A stretch of DNA of 14,700 nt from Ferrimonas sp044433165 (GTDB lineage: Bacteria; Pseudomonadota; Gammaproteobacteria; Enterobacterales; Shewanellaceae): assembly GCA_044433165.1 (NCBI GenBank), contig JAWXTX010000070.1, forward strand, positions 1-14,700, in the 5' to 3' direction. The notes under the pieces were generated by a model. That model had not been told where the DNA came from. It searched no databases and saw only the letters and a program-made list of their open reading frames with translations. This document shows, piece after piece, positions 1 to 6,740 of this stretch. The position numbers were made by a program, and so were the translations under genes. The stretch's first letter is position 1, and every line of letters begins with the position of its first letter.

Positions 1-2
1 CC

Positions 3-272
3 TTACATGGTTTTTCTTGTTGCGCCATCGGCTCCACATTTGCCTTCACCGCACTTTCCTTCCATGGCTTTGCCTTGCGCACCATGGCCACCACATTTGC
101 CTTCACCGCATTTCCCTTCGCTACCTTTGGCACTCGTTTCAACCGCACTGACTTGATAGCCATGGGCCAATAGCTGGGCAGTCAAAGGGCTGGCTTGGGC
201 GGTGGCCAAACTGCCGCTCATCGCTAATGCACCGAGTGCCGCAGCCACTGAAATGGTATTCACTTTGCGCAT
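3..272 (-). CDS. hvfA: HvfA-family RiPP metallophore precursor (EGKCG repeats)
   Basis: A secreted 89-residue precursor peptide. Residues 1-27 form a Sec signal peptide (MRK n-region, an Ala/Leu core, then AQA before SPL). Next comes a short segment with the pattern SPLTAQLLAHGYQVSA, which resembles the conserved stretch after the signal in HvfA proteins. The C-terminal half carries four EGKCG motifs with cysteines at 55, 60, 74 and 79. In this family (established knowledge) a multinuclear iron-dependent oxidase of the DUF692/MNIO type (HvfB), with a partner (HvfC), converts the EGKCG cysteines into heterocycles, and the product binds copper or related metals in the periplasm. Residues 52-70 and 71-89 are a 19-residue tandem duplication running to the last residue. 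The start is supported by AGAAGGA about 8 bases upstream. Downstream genes lie outside the window, so the hvfBC partners are an expectation, not an observation. The product may be called a bufferin-like or Gig-type peptide elsewhere. Confidence 0.88.
   Translation of the reverse strand: MRKVNTISVAAALGALAMSGSLATAQASPLTAQLLAHGYQVSAVETSAKGSEGKCGEGKCGGHGAQGKAMEGKCGEGKCGADGATRKTM
6..119 (-). repeat. Two-unit 57-bp in-frame tandem duplication inside hvfA
   Basis: The codons for residues 52-70 (63-119) and 71-89 (6-62) are two copies of one 57-bp, 19-codon unit. Twenty bases are identical between 34-53 and 91-110. At protein level each unit begins EGKCGEGKCG, and 14 of 19 residues match overall. 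Each unit carries two modification motifs, so duplication doubled the number of candidate cysteine sites from two to four. Confidence 0.9.
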
Positions 273-280
273 GCTTCACG

Positions 281-287
281 TCCTTCT
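281..287 (-). promoter_or_regulatory. Ribosome binding site of the HvfA-like gene
   Basis: Read on the minus strand, AGAAGGA lies about 8 bases before the ATG at 272. It is a good Shine-Dalgarno match and supports this start, which also places the signal peptide correctly. Confidence 0.6.
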
Positions 288-371
288 GTTACTGGATTCA
301 AGGATCACCTAAGCGGTGCTCATGGATATCAGCCAACACTGCACTGATTCTTTGGTAACAGACCCGAGTCG

Positions 372-400
372 TTGCCGTTTTCTTTCAAATTAAATACAAA
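372..400 (+). promoter_or_regulatory. Weak candidate sigma-70 promoter for dusC
   Basis: TTGCCG (372-377) and TACAAA (395-400) are separated by 17 bases; each matches the consensus at four of six positions. A start near 407 would put the 436-454 hairpin in the dusC leader. The match is modest and the AT-rich stretch allows other readings. Confidence 0.25.
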
Positions 401-435
401 TTTTATGCTGGCACGCTGCCATATTTCCAAGAGAC

Positions 436-454
436 ACGCCATCAAAGATGGCGT
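436..454. other. Perfect 8-bp inverted repeat between hvfA and dusC
   Basis: ACGCCATC, an AAA loop, then GATGGCGT form a perfect hairpin in the 261-base gap between the divergent hvfA-like gene and dusC. Only three T follow it on the plus strand and it precedes gene starts on both sides, so it is not a convincing terminator. It could be an operator or a 5' leader hairpin of the dusC transcript. The sequence shows the repeat; the role is unknown. Confidence 0.4.
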
Positions 455-533
455 TTCCAGCAGATATTGGTACACTGCGCGGCCTAAATTTTGCCCTTTT
501 GTTTGACACCAAAAACTGCACGAGATCGAAGCA

Positions 534-1469
534 ATGCGAGTGATTCTGGCCCCTATGGAGGGCGTAATGGACGCCTTAATGCGCGATATGTTAACCCGCC
601 AAATCGGGGTAGATATGTGCGTCTCGGAATTTGTGCGTGTGGTGGATCAATTACTGCCCATCCGCACCTACCAGCGTTTATGCCCCGAGTTACAAAACGG
701 AGGACGTACACCGGCGGGCGTACCAGTACGAGTGCAATTGCTTGGTCAATCGCCAGAATGGTTAGCGCTCAATGCAGAGCGTGCCGTTAGCTTGGGATCG
801 GATGGCATTGATCTGAATTTCGGATGCCCAGCAAAACAGGTAAATCAATCTCAAGGCGGCGCCATTTTACTGCAAGAACCCGAGCGTCTATTTGCCATTA
901 TTCAAGCAGTACGCCAAGCATTACCGGCCGATAAACCGGTTACGGCCAAAATTCGCTTAGGCTATCACGATAAAAGTTTAATGCTTGAAAACGCGCTGGC
1001 GGCGCAAGAAGCGGGTGCTGCCGAGCTGTGCGTGCATGGCCGCACAAAAGAGGATGGCTATAAAGCCGATCGCATTGACTGGCACTCGATTGGCCAGATC
1101 CGCCAGCAATTACGCATTCCTGTTATCGCCAATGGTGAAATATGGTCAGCCGCAGATGCGCAGCATTGCCGTAAGATCACTGGCTGTGATGATCTTATGA
1201 TTGGCCGCGGCGCCTTATCACTGCCCAATCTGGCAGAGTGCATTAAAACTGGCGCAGAGCCATTAACTTGGCCGGCCATGATGCAAGTACTCATTGATTA
1301 TTCAGGCTTTGAGTTATACGGCGACAAAGGGGTGTACTACCCAAATCGCATTAAGCAGTGGCTGCGCTATTTAACCAAACAATATCCGCAAGCAGAGCAG
1401 TTATTTAAACAGATCCGAGTATTAAAGCGCCCCGATGAAATTGTCGCGGCCATTGCCAAGGCTCAATAA
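534..1469 (+). CDS. dusC: tRNA-dihydrouridine(16) synthase DusC
   Basis: A flavoenzyme that reduces uridine 16 in the tRNA D-loop to dihydrouridine, using FMN and NADPH in the cytoplasm. The 311-residue protein matches E. coli DusC (about 315) along its whole length. It has the N-terminal LAPMEGV FMN-binding segment of the TIM barrel, the DusC-typical SEFVRVVDQLLP and CPELQN stretches, and the catalytic cysteine C98 in LNFGCPAK. CVHGRTKEDGY and VIANGEIW, followed by MIGRGAL, form the phosphate-binding side of the barrel. The C-terminal helical domain includes KQWLRYLTKQYPQA. DusA and DusB lack the EFVRVVDQLLP signature, which makes the paralog assignment fairly secure. The start agrees with the E. 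coli N-terminus, although no strong Shine-Dalgarno precedes it. It is monocistronic and ends 26 bases from the convergent ycfP stop, with no hairpin between them. Confidence 0.95.
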   Translation: MRVILAPMEGVMDALMRDMLTRQIGVDMCVSEFVRVVDQLLPIRTYQRLCPELQNGGRTPAGVPVRVQLLGQSPEWLALNAERAVSLGSDGIDLNFGCPAKQVNQSQGGAILLQEPERLFAIIQAVRQALPADKPVTAKIRLGYHDKSLMLENALAAQEAGAAELCVHGRTKEDGYKADRIDWHSIGQIRQQLRIPVIANGEIWSAADAQHCRKITGCDDLMIGRGALSLPNLAECIKTGAEPLTWPAMMQVLIDYSGFELYGDKGVYYPNRIKQWLRYLTKQYPQAEQLFKQIRVLKRPDEIVAAIAKAQ

Positions 1470-1495
1470 ACTTCTGGCGTTGTCTGTTTTTCTCT

Positions 1496-2125
1496 TTAGC
1501 CTTCACCGTATTTAAGTTGGCTCAATGCCGAATCGGGTACTACAGGCTGATTGGCGGTTAATAACGTGGGGCGATTAACCGCCTGTTGCCCCTGTTTAAA
1601 CTGTAGAATGTCATTAAGGTGCGGCGACAATTCGGTAAACCCGTGGGGCTGGGTTTCATCCCAATGGATTTGATAATAACTGGCAAGTTGACGAGCCGTT
1701 GCTACGCTATCCAGCTCCTCATCAACACGTGACAGCAACACCAGCGCTCGGCCTCGATTCTGAATACGAAAATCGCTGACGCATTTGGCCGCAATGTCTT
1801 CATACTCTTCTGGACGATCGATTAAACCCTGCATATTGTGCTGCGGGAACAGATTGGGGTTGACCATTACAACCGGAAGCCCAAGCAAAAAGCCAATGCG
1901 CTCTGCCCAATACCCGCCAAGGCCAAGACCCACTAACAGCGGCAGCGGATCATCGCTGTAACCAACCTGCTTGATCACCTCATGGAGCAGGTGGTTAAAA
2001 TCGTGCTTGGGAAAATGCGTGGAATAACTAATAAGCCGAACATCATTATCAATCATCTGTAATTGCATTAATTTTTCATGGTTGCGAACACAACTGGCAT
2101 CAAAACCATGCAAATAAATGATCAT
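1496..2125 (-). CDS. ycfP: YcfP, UPF0227 alpha/beta-hydrolase-fold protein
   Basis: A cytoplasmic UPF0227 protein with an alpha/beta-hydrolase fold and no established substrate. The N-terminus MIIYLHGFDA, the stretch NDVRLISYST, GYWAERIGFL, NPNLFP and RPEEYEDIA are all close to E. coli YcfP. At the nucleophile elbow the usual GxSxG reads GLGLG (residues 66-70), so glycine 68 sits where the catalytic serine would be. Asp135 (in SRVDE) and His161 are placed like the other triad members. E. coli YcfP also has glycine there as I recall it, so this is a family trait and catalysis is doubtful. The protein is 209 residues against about 180; roughly 30 extra C-terminal residues look disordered. GCAGGAG lies 6 bases before the ATG. 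It lies 106 bases downstream of cysB on the same strand with no hairpin between, so cotranscription is possible. Confidence 0.9.
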   Translation of the reverse strand: MIIYLHGFDASCVRNHEKLMQLQMIDNDVRLISYSTHFPKHDFNHLLHEVIKQVGYSDDPLPLLVGLGLGGYWAERIGFLLGLPVVMVNPNLFPQHNMQGLIDRPEEYEDIAAKCVSDFRIQNRGRALVLLSRVDEELDSVATARQLASYYQIHWDETQPHGFTELSPHLNDILQFKQGQQAVNRPTLLTANQPVVPDSALSQLKYGEG

Positions 2126-2131
2126 CTTACG

Positions 2132-2137
2132 CTCCTG
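2132..2137 (-). promoter_or_regulatory. Ribosome binding site of ycfP
   Basis: On the minus strand GCAGGAG precedes the ATG at 2125 by 6 bases, a strong Shine-Dalgarno that fixes the start. Confidence 0.6.
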
Positions 2138-2231
2138 CTAAAAGAGGCTGCACACTAAGGCAAGCGTAGAACAGCCTTGATAAGGCGGTAAGTGAGAAAT
2201 CGCGTATTGCACCAAACGCCTTTGCCATGCG

Positions 2232-3203
2232 TTAACGCAGCGGTAAGTCCATCTCAGCAAACATGGCATCAATGCTTGCTTGGTCGCGTTGCGCTAAGGC
2301 TTCTTCAACCACGGGTTTGGTTAAGTGTGGGGCGAATTTTTCAATAAAATCATACATGTAAGAGCGTAAAAAATTGCCCTTACGAAAACCGATTTTAGTG
2401 GTATTAGCTTCAAACAGATGGGAAGCATCACGTACCACTAAATCTTCATCATCCACATCAATGGCCATGGTTGCCATCACCCCAACCCCAAGCCCCAAAC
2501 GCACATAGGTCTTAAGCACATCAGCACTGGTAGCAGAAAACACCACTCGCGGTGTCCCAGCAACACCAGCAAACGCCTTTTCTAAGGCACTGGAACGATT
2601 AAAACCAAACACATAAGTCACTAACGGGTAACAGACGAGCTCTTCAAGAGTGAGGGTTTTGACCGTAGCTAAGGGGTGATCTCGCGGCACCACAATAGAG
2701 CGATTCCAATGGTAGCAAGGCAGCATCACCAATTCGTGGTATAGATGCATCCCTTCAGTGGCAATCGCAAAATCGGCATCACCACGCACCGCCATCTCAC
2801 AGATCTGATCCGGCGTGCCTTGATGCATGTGTAAATTCACATCCGGATAGCGCTGAATAAAGCTGCCAATTACCTCTGGTAAGGCATAACGCGCTTGAGT
2901 ATGCGTAGTGGCAATATTGAGATCACCACGGTTAGGCTGAGTGTATTCGGAGGCGATATTTTTAATGCTTTCAACATTGCCTAAAATATCCGCAGCAATG
3001 TCAATTATTCGGCTTCCGGCGGGCGTTACATGGGTTAAATGTTTACCGCTACGACCAAAAATCTGAACCCCTAATTCATCCTCAAGCATGCGTACCTGTT
3101 TCGAAATTCCCGGTTGCGAGGTATATAACGCCTCGGCCGTCGCAGAGACATTCAAATTATTATTTACCACTTCTACGATATAACGTAACTGCTGTAACTT
3201 CAT
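2232..3203 (-). CDS. cysB: HTH-type transcriptional regulator CysB
   Basis: LysR-family master activator of cysteine biosynthesis and sulfate/thiosulfate assimilation. It responds to N-acetylserine or O-acetylserine and normally represses its own gene. The 323 residues match E. coli CysB (324) end to end. An N-terminal winged helix-turn-helix (about residues 1-60, with LYTSQPGISKQVRMLEDELG) is followed by a linker helix and the inducer-binding domain. ATTHTQARYALP carries T100 and T102, the effector-contacting threonines of CysB. LPCYHWNR, TYVRLGLGVGV, TKIGFRKGNFLRSYMYDF and FAPHLT are CysB signatures that separate it from Cbl. No clear Shine-Dalgarno precedes the ATG, but the N-terminus MKLQQLRYIVEVVN is invariant in the family. 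It is divergent from the gene at 3359, and the 155-base AT-rich gap is where an autoregulatory CysB site would be expected; I could not define one by eye. Confidence 0.97.
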   Translation of the reverse strand: MKLQQLRYIVEVVNNNLNVSATAEALYTSQPGISKQVRMLEDELGVQIFGRSGKHLTHVTPAGSRIIDIAADILGNVESIKNIASEYTQPNRGDLNIATTHTQARYALPEVIGSFIQRYPDVNLHMHQGTPDQICEMAVRGDADFAIATEGMHLYHELVMLPCYHWNRSIVVPRDHPLATVKTLTLEELVCYPLVTYVFGFNRSSALEKAFAGVAGTPRVVFSATSADVLKTYVRLGLGVGVMATMAIDVDDEDLVVRDASHLFEANTTKIGFRKGNFLRSYMYDFIEKFAPHLTKPVVEEALAQRDQASIDAMFAEMDLPLR

Positions 3204-3286
3204 GAAACCGACGAGAGTAAAGGAGTTAGCCCTATAGATATCACATATTTACATCTTTTAGGAACAACTCCGAATGGGGATTTGGT

Positions 3287-3292
3287 TATACT
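3287..3292 (+). promoter_or_regulatory. Candidate -10 element for the gene at 3359
   Basis: TATACT matches the sigma-70 -10 consensus at five of six positions and lies in the AT-rich gap between divergent cysB and the gene at 3359. No convincing -35 sits 16-18 bases upstream, so this is only a partial promoter call. It would give a leader of about 60 bases. Confidence 0.3.
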
Positions 3293-3358
3293 GTATCGTT
3301 CTTTTATTTTTTACTTTGGTGTAGCATAGGCTCGCCTAAATTAACGTCGACGTGCTGC

Positions 3359-4144
3359 ATGACCGTAACCATCTTCATTTTACTTATGATTGCGCTGATA
3401 GGTGTGATCATCGTTTCTAACATCATCCAACAACAACGATTGCATAGTGAAACACTGCGTCGTAATGAGATCAGTAAATACAAAGCGTTAATGAGTGAGA
3501 TTGAACGCATTCTCGCTTGTGGCTCAGCGGTTCCCTACAGCAATACCCTCATCAAACTACTTAATACGCGATTGTTGTCTGCCATTGAGCAGTTACTCGT
3601 ACTCATCCCAAACGATTACGACCTGCAGCAACGCCAACAAGACATTAAAAATACCTTAGAACAAGCGTCAAACAATAACGCTCAACCAAAACCTTTAGAT
3701 GGGTATAAAGCACCGCATGATGAACAACAAACCATTCAAGTGGTCAAGGTGCTCAAACGTCTGAAAGATTTTTTGCGTATTGAACAAAAAAGAGGCGCCT
3801 TATCGCACGATGAATATGTGTTTGAGATGGTACGTACTGATCACTTAATTGTACGCATTAACATCAACGTTTTTGTGGTGCGCACTCAGCAGTCCATCAT
3901 GATGAATAAATTGGGTTCGGCGCAGGCCTATTTAGAGCACCTATCGAAATTGGTTGATAGCCACATTCAAGAGGAAAGCTTTAAGCAAGAGATGCTTGAA
4001 ATGGTTGAGACCTTAGATCAAGAGATTGAAGAACGCCGTTTGCGCGCCTTCCAAGCTGAGCAAGAAGAAGAACAGCAAAGCACTGAAATTACTCAAGATA
4101 GAAACGACTTAGACCAGTTATTCTCGCCTAAGAAAAAGTGGTAA
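3359..4144 (+). CDS. Conserved-looking membrane-anchored protein of unknown function
   Basis: I do not recognise a named family. The 261-residue product has one N-terminal membrane helix (about residues 3-22, TIFILLMIALIGVIIVSNII) directly followed by a basic stretch (QQQRLHSETLRRNE). This predicts a small periplasmic N-terminus and a cytoplasmic body. Residues 25-110 are helical with heptad-like leucines, and 80-112 are rich in Gln and Asn. A second helical block (about 120-230) contains KRLKDFLRIEQKRGALSHDEY. The tail (about 205-250) is a charged Glu/Gln-rich probable coiled coil ending in SPKKKW. There are no catalytic motifs. No Shine-Dalgarno precedes the ATG, but no better in-frame start exists upstream and the membrane helix begins immediately. 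It is monocistronic: a strong terminator follows the stop. Codon use looks like the neighbours. It could be a scaffold or an envelope/division-associated protein, but nothing here shows that. Confidence 0.85.
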   Translation: MTVTIFILLMIALIGVIIVSNIIQQQRLHSETLRRNEISKYKALMSEIERILACGSAVPYSNTLIKLLNTRLLSAIEQLLVLIPNDYDLQQRQQDIKNTLEQASNNNAQPKPLDGYKAPHDEQQTIQVVKVLKRLKDFLRIEQKRGALSHDEYVFEMVRTDHLIVRININVFVVRTQQSIMMNKLGSAQAYLEHLSKLVDSHIQEESFKQEMLEMVETLDQEIEERRLRAFQAEQEEEQQSTEITQDRNDLDQLFSPKKKW

Positions 4145-4160
4145 TGCGCTCATCTTCGTC

Positions 4161-4201
4161 AACACCAACGCCCTGATTCACCTCAGGGCGTTGGTGTTTT
4201 T
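4161..4201 (+). terminator. Strong intrinsic terminator (16-bp perfect stem)
   Basis: The arms at 4161-4176 and 4183-4198 are perfectly complementary over 16 bp, with a 6-base loop (TTCACC). A run of five T (4197-4201) follows. It starts 17 bases after the stop of the gene at 3359 and ends that transcript. The arms also begin with AA on the plus strand, giving weak reverse activity at most. Confidence 0.92.
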
Positions 4202-4301
4202 AGGGCCAGCTACAATAAAAGCAGATAGCGCTAACACAACACCATCAATCAGGGCAATCGCCACACCAGAGTATCAATATGCCTGTTTTTCAAAAGCAAA
4301 C

Positions 4302-4310
4302 TGTTAGAAT
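4302..4310 (+). promoter_or_regulatory. Extended -10 promoter of pepD
   Basis: TG, one base, then TAGAAT form an extended -10 element about 30 bases before the pepD ATG. This predicts a leader of roughly 24 bases. The -35 region is poor, as is common for extended -10 promoters. Confidence 0.45.
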
Positions 4311-4327
4311 GGCGGCATTTCATCTCT

Positions 4328-4332
4328 AGGAG
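4328..4332 (+). promoter_or_regulatory. Ribosome binding site of pepD
   Basis: AGGAG lies 8 bases before the ATG at 4341 and supports the chosen start. Confidence 0.6.
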
Positions 4333-4340
4333 TTATCCGC

Positions 4341-5801
4341 ATGTCTTTATCTACGTTAGCCCCATCGGGCCTATGGCAATGGTTTGAGACCATCTGTCGC
4401 ATTCCCCATCCATCCAAGCATGAATTGGCATTGCGTGATCACATTGCTCAATGGGCCCAGCAACAAGGGTTAGAAACACACATTGATGCGGTGGGTAACC
4501 TGATTATCCGCAAAGCCGCCAGTGCAGGCATGGAAAATCGCCAAGGGGTGGTTTTACAAGCACACTTAGATATGGTGCCGCAAAAGAACAGCGATACTGA
4601 GCATAATTTTGAAACCGATCCCATCCAACCATACATTGATGGTGAATGGGTAACAGCTACCGGCACCACCTTAGGCGCGGATAACGGCATTGGCATGGCA
4701 TCGGCACTGGCTATCTTAGCCGATAACAGTATTAGCCATGGGCCATTGGAAGTGCTGCTTACGATTGATGAAGAAACCGGTATGACTGGTGCATTTGGAT
4801 TAGAGCCTGGAGTATTGCAGGGCAATATGCTTATCAATACCGACTCCGAGCAAGAAGGTGAGATCTACATGGGTTGTGCCGGCGGTGTCGATGCCAGCGT
4901 TACCTTACCCATGTCACAGCAGCCCATACCAGCCGATCATATCACTACTACCATCGCCATTACCGGCCTCAAAGGTGGCCACAGCGGTTGTGATATTAAT
5001 TTAGGGCGTGGCAATGCCAATAAAGTACTGGCACGCTTTTTATTCGGCCATGCCGAAGAGCTGGCCTTGCAGGTTGTAAGCATTAATGGCGGCAGCTTGC
5101 GCAACGCCATTCCGCGTGAAGCGTGGGCAACGGTGGCCGTACCCAGCGCCAACTTGCCAGAGTTAACTCGCTTATGTGCGCACTACCAACAAATGGTAAA
5201 TCAAGATTTGGGTGCGGTAGAAAACCCCATCAGCGTGCAACTTGTGGAGGCAGAGGCGGCCACCTTGGTGATGCAAAGCAGCGTCCAAAAAACCTTACTG
5301 GCCATGCTGCATGCCGCACCTAATGGCGTGATCCGCATGTCAGATCATTTCCCTGGCGTGGTTGAAACCTCCGTAAACCTTGGCGTAGTTACCACCGAGA
5401 GTGACCACATTGCTGTTTCATTTTTGATCCGCTCTACCTCCGATAGCGGTCGCCGCATGACCGAAAACATGGTTAAAGCGTTAGCCCAGCTGGCGGGAGC
5501 TCAATGTGAATTGTCTGGGGCATACCCAGGCTGGCAGCCAAACCCGCAATCACCACTGATGCATACTGTACAGGCCACTTATCAGCGTTTATTTGATACT
5601 CAGCCAAGCATTCAAGTGATCCATGCAGGTTTGGAGTGTGGGCTCTTTAAAAAGCCATACCCAATGATGGATATGGTGTCCATCGGCCCAACTATTCGTT
5701 TCCCTCATTCACCAGATGAAAAAGTGGAGATCGCCTCGGTGGCCAAATATTGGCAACTGCTGCTGGCAATATTGAGCGATGTACCAACACAGGCCGCTTA
5801 A
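4341..5801 (+). CDS. pepD: Aminoacyl-histidine dipeptidase (peptidase D)
   Basis: Cytoplasmic zinc dipeptidase of the M20 family (PepD/carnosinase type) that cleaves Xaa-His and other dipeptides and so recycles amino acids. The 486 residues match E. coli PepD (485) throughout. The metal-binding and catalytic residues can be placed: H75 and D77 in AHLDMVPQ, the bridging D114 in LGADNGIG, the general base and metal ligand E144-E145 in DEETG, and D168 in INTDSE. A final histidine is in the C-terminal PHSPDEKVEI. The lid or dimerisation domain carries GLKGGHSG and LRNAIPREAWATV, followed by PNGVIR and GVVETSVNLGVV. YPGWQPNP and HAGLECGLFKKPYP are further family signatures. A strong ribosome site and an extended -10 promoter precede it, so it is transcribed alone. 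It converges on fpr across a hairpin at 5834-5857. Confidence 0.97.
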   Translation: MSLSTLAPSGLWQWFETICRIPHPSKHELALRDHIAQWAQQQGLETHIDAVGNLIIRKAASAGMENRQGVVLQAHLDMVPQKNSDTEHNFETDPIQPYIDGEWVTATGTTLGADNGIGMASALAILADNSISHGPLEVLLTIDEETGMTGAFGLEPGVLQGNMLINTDSEQEGEIYMGCAGGVDASVTLPMSQQPIPADHITTTIAITGLKGGHSGCDINLGRGNANKVLARFLFGHAEELALQVVSINGGSLRNAIPREAWATVAVPSANLPELTRLCAHYQQMVNQDLGAVENPISVQLVEAEAATLVMQSSVQKTLLAMLHAAPNGVIRMSDHFPGVVETSVNLGVVTTESDHIAVSFLIRSTSDSGRRMTENMVKALAQLAGAQCELSGAYPGWQPNPQSPLMHTVQATYQRLFDTQPSIQVIHAGLECGLFKKPYPMMDMVSIGPTIRFPHSPDEKVEIASVAKYWQLLLAILSDVPTQAA

Positions 5802-5825
5802 TTTTATTGCCTTGCCAACAATAAG

Positions 5826-5857
5826 AAAAAACCCAACGGAGCCGCACGGCTCCGTTG
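5826..5857 (-). terminator. Intrinsic terminator of fpr, possibly bidirectional
   Basis: CAACGGAGCC (5834-5843) and GGCTCCGTTG (5848-5857) form a perfect 10-bp stem with a 4-base loop. On the minus strand the stem is followed by GGG and then six T (5831-5826), which makes it the fpr terminator. On the plus strand only a short T-rich stretch (TTGTGT) follows, so its action on pepD would be weaker. Confidence 0.85.
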
Positions 5858-5883
5858 TTGTGTCTGCGCCGTAAGCATCCTCT

Positions 5884-6627
5884 TTACCAGTACTTTTCTA
5901 CGGTAATTTGCCCTGGGGTACGCCGCAGGTTTTTACGTAATCCCAACCCTTCCAACGCGTCGGTTGTGTCTCGAATCATCTCTGGATTGCCACAAATCAT
6001 GGTTTGACTACGAGCCGGCGCAATCGGCCGCCCAGCGCGTTCTTGAATCGCCCCACTACGCAGCAGTTCAGGAATGCGGCCATGCAATCCGTCTGGGCTC
6101 TCCTCGCGGCTTATCACCGGTACAAAAACAAACTGCTCTGCGTGTTGCTGTTGTAATGCCTGCAGTAAAGGTAAATAGGCAAAATCGGCTTGATGGCGAA
6201 CAGCATAAACCACCACAAAACTTTCATAGCGTTCCCAGCAGTCCTCGCTTTGCAGCATCGATAAAAATGGCCCGATGGCGGTGCCGCTGGCAAACATCCA
6301 TAACTCTCGACCAGCGGGAACTTCTTCAAAGGTTAAAAAACCATTCGCTCGGCGGGCGACCATCACCTCATCTCCCACATTCAGCTGCTGCAACTGTGGT
6401 GACAGCTCGCCTTCGATGACGGTAACCGCTAAAAATTCTAAGGGCATACGGCTTGGAGGATTCACGAACGAGTAAGCGCGCTGTATGCGCTCGCCTTGTT
6501 GATCAAGCGCTAATTTACCAAATTGTCCGGCAATGAAAGGGTCGATATCTGCATCGACTTTTAGGCTAAAAAGATGTGGATTCCATTCAATTCGTTCTAC
6601 TACTGTTCCGGTTACCCAATCTGCCAT
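5884..6627 (-). CDS. fpr: Ferredoxin/flavodoxin--NADP(+) reductase
   Basis: FAD-containing cytoplasmic reductase that moves electrons between NADPH and ferredoxin or flavodoxin. It supplies iron-sulfur and radical enzymes and contributes to oxidative-stress defence. The 247 residues match E. coli Fpr (248). The N-terminal FAD-binding barrel holds the RxYS motif at 50-53 (QRAYSFVNPP), and the phosphate-binding region follows. The NADP domain has SGTAIGPFLSML (114-125) and CGNPEMIRD (212-220). The C-terminus RTPGQITVEKYW ends in the aromatic tryptophan that stacks near the flavin, as in bacterial subclass II Fpr. A GAGGCAGG ribosome site precedes the ATG by a few bases. The gene is monocistronic: the hairpin at 5826-5857 lies just after its stop and a promoter candidate lies in the 113-base gap upstream. 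In enterobacteria fpr is a SoxS target; I did not identify a SoxS site here. Confidence 0.96.
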   Translation of the reverse strand: MADWVTGTVVERIEWNPHLFSLKVDADIDPFIAGQFGKLALDQQGERIQRAYSFVNPPSRMPLEFLAVTVIEGELSPQLQQLNVGDEVMVARRANGFLTFEEVPAGRELWMFASGTAIGPFLSMLQSEDCWERYESFVVVYAVRHQADFAYLPLLQALQQQHAEQFVFVPVISREESPDGLHGRIPELLRSGAIQERAGRPIAPARSQTMICGNPEMIRDTTDALEGLGLRKNLRRTPGQITVEKYW

Positions 6628-6700
6628 TGCCTGCCTCTATCCCTAAGATCAATCCAACTCTAAGCCTAGCTGATGAGCGCTAACTTCGTGAATTTAAATC

Positions 6701-6727
6701 GTTATATCCATACGGTCATGCAGTTAA
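6701..6727 (-). promoter_or_regulatory. Candidate sigma-70 promoter of fpr
   Basis: On the minus strand TATAAC (6706-6701) matches the -10 consensus at five of six positions. TTAACT (6727-6722) matches the -35 at four of six with a short 15-base spacer. Transcription would start near 6694, giving a leader of about 65 bases. Confidence 0.35.
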
Positions 6728-6740
6728 ATAATGCATGACA

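Noticed and set aside
6..119. CRISPR-like or mobile repeat at the left edge
   Set aside because: The repeated DNA is an in-frame protein repeat of two units inside a coding gene, with no spacers or flanking target duplications.
4448..4837. 129-codon minus-strand frame
   Set aside because: It is antisense to pepD, whose metal-ligand motifs lie exactly in this stretch.
5964..6419. 151-codon plus-strand frame
   Set aside because: It lies fully antisense to fpr, which matches a known family over its entire length.
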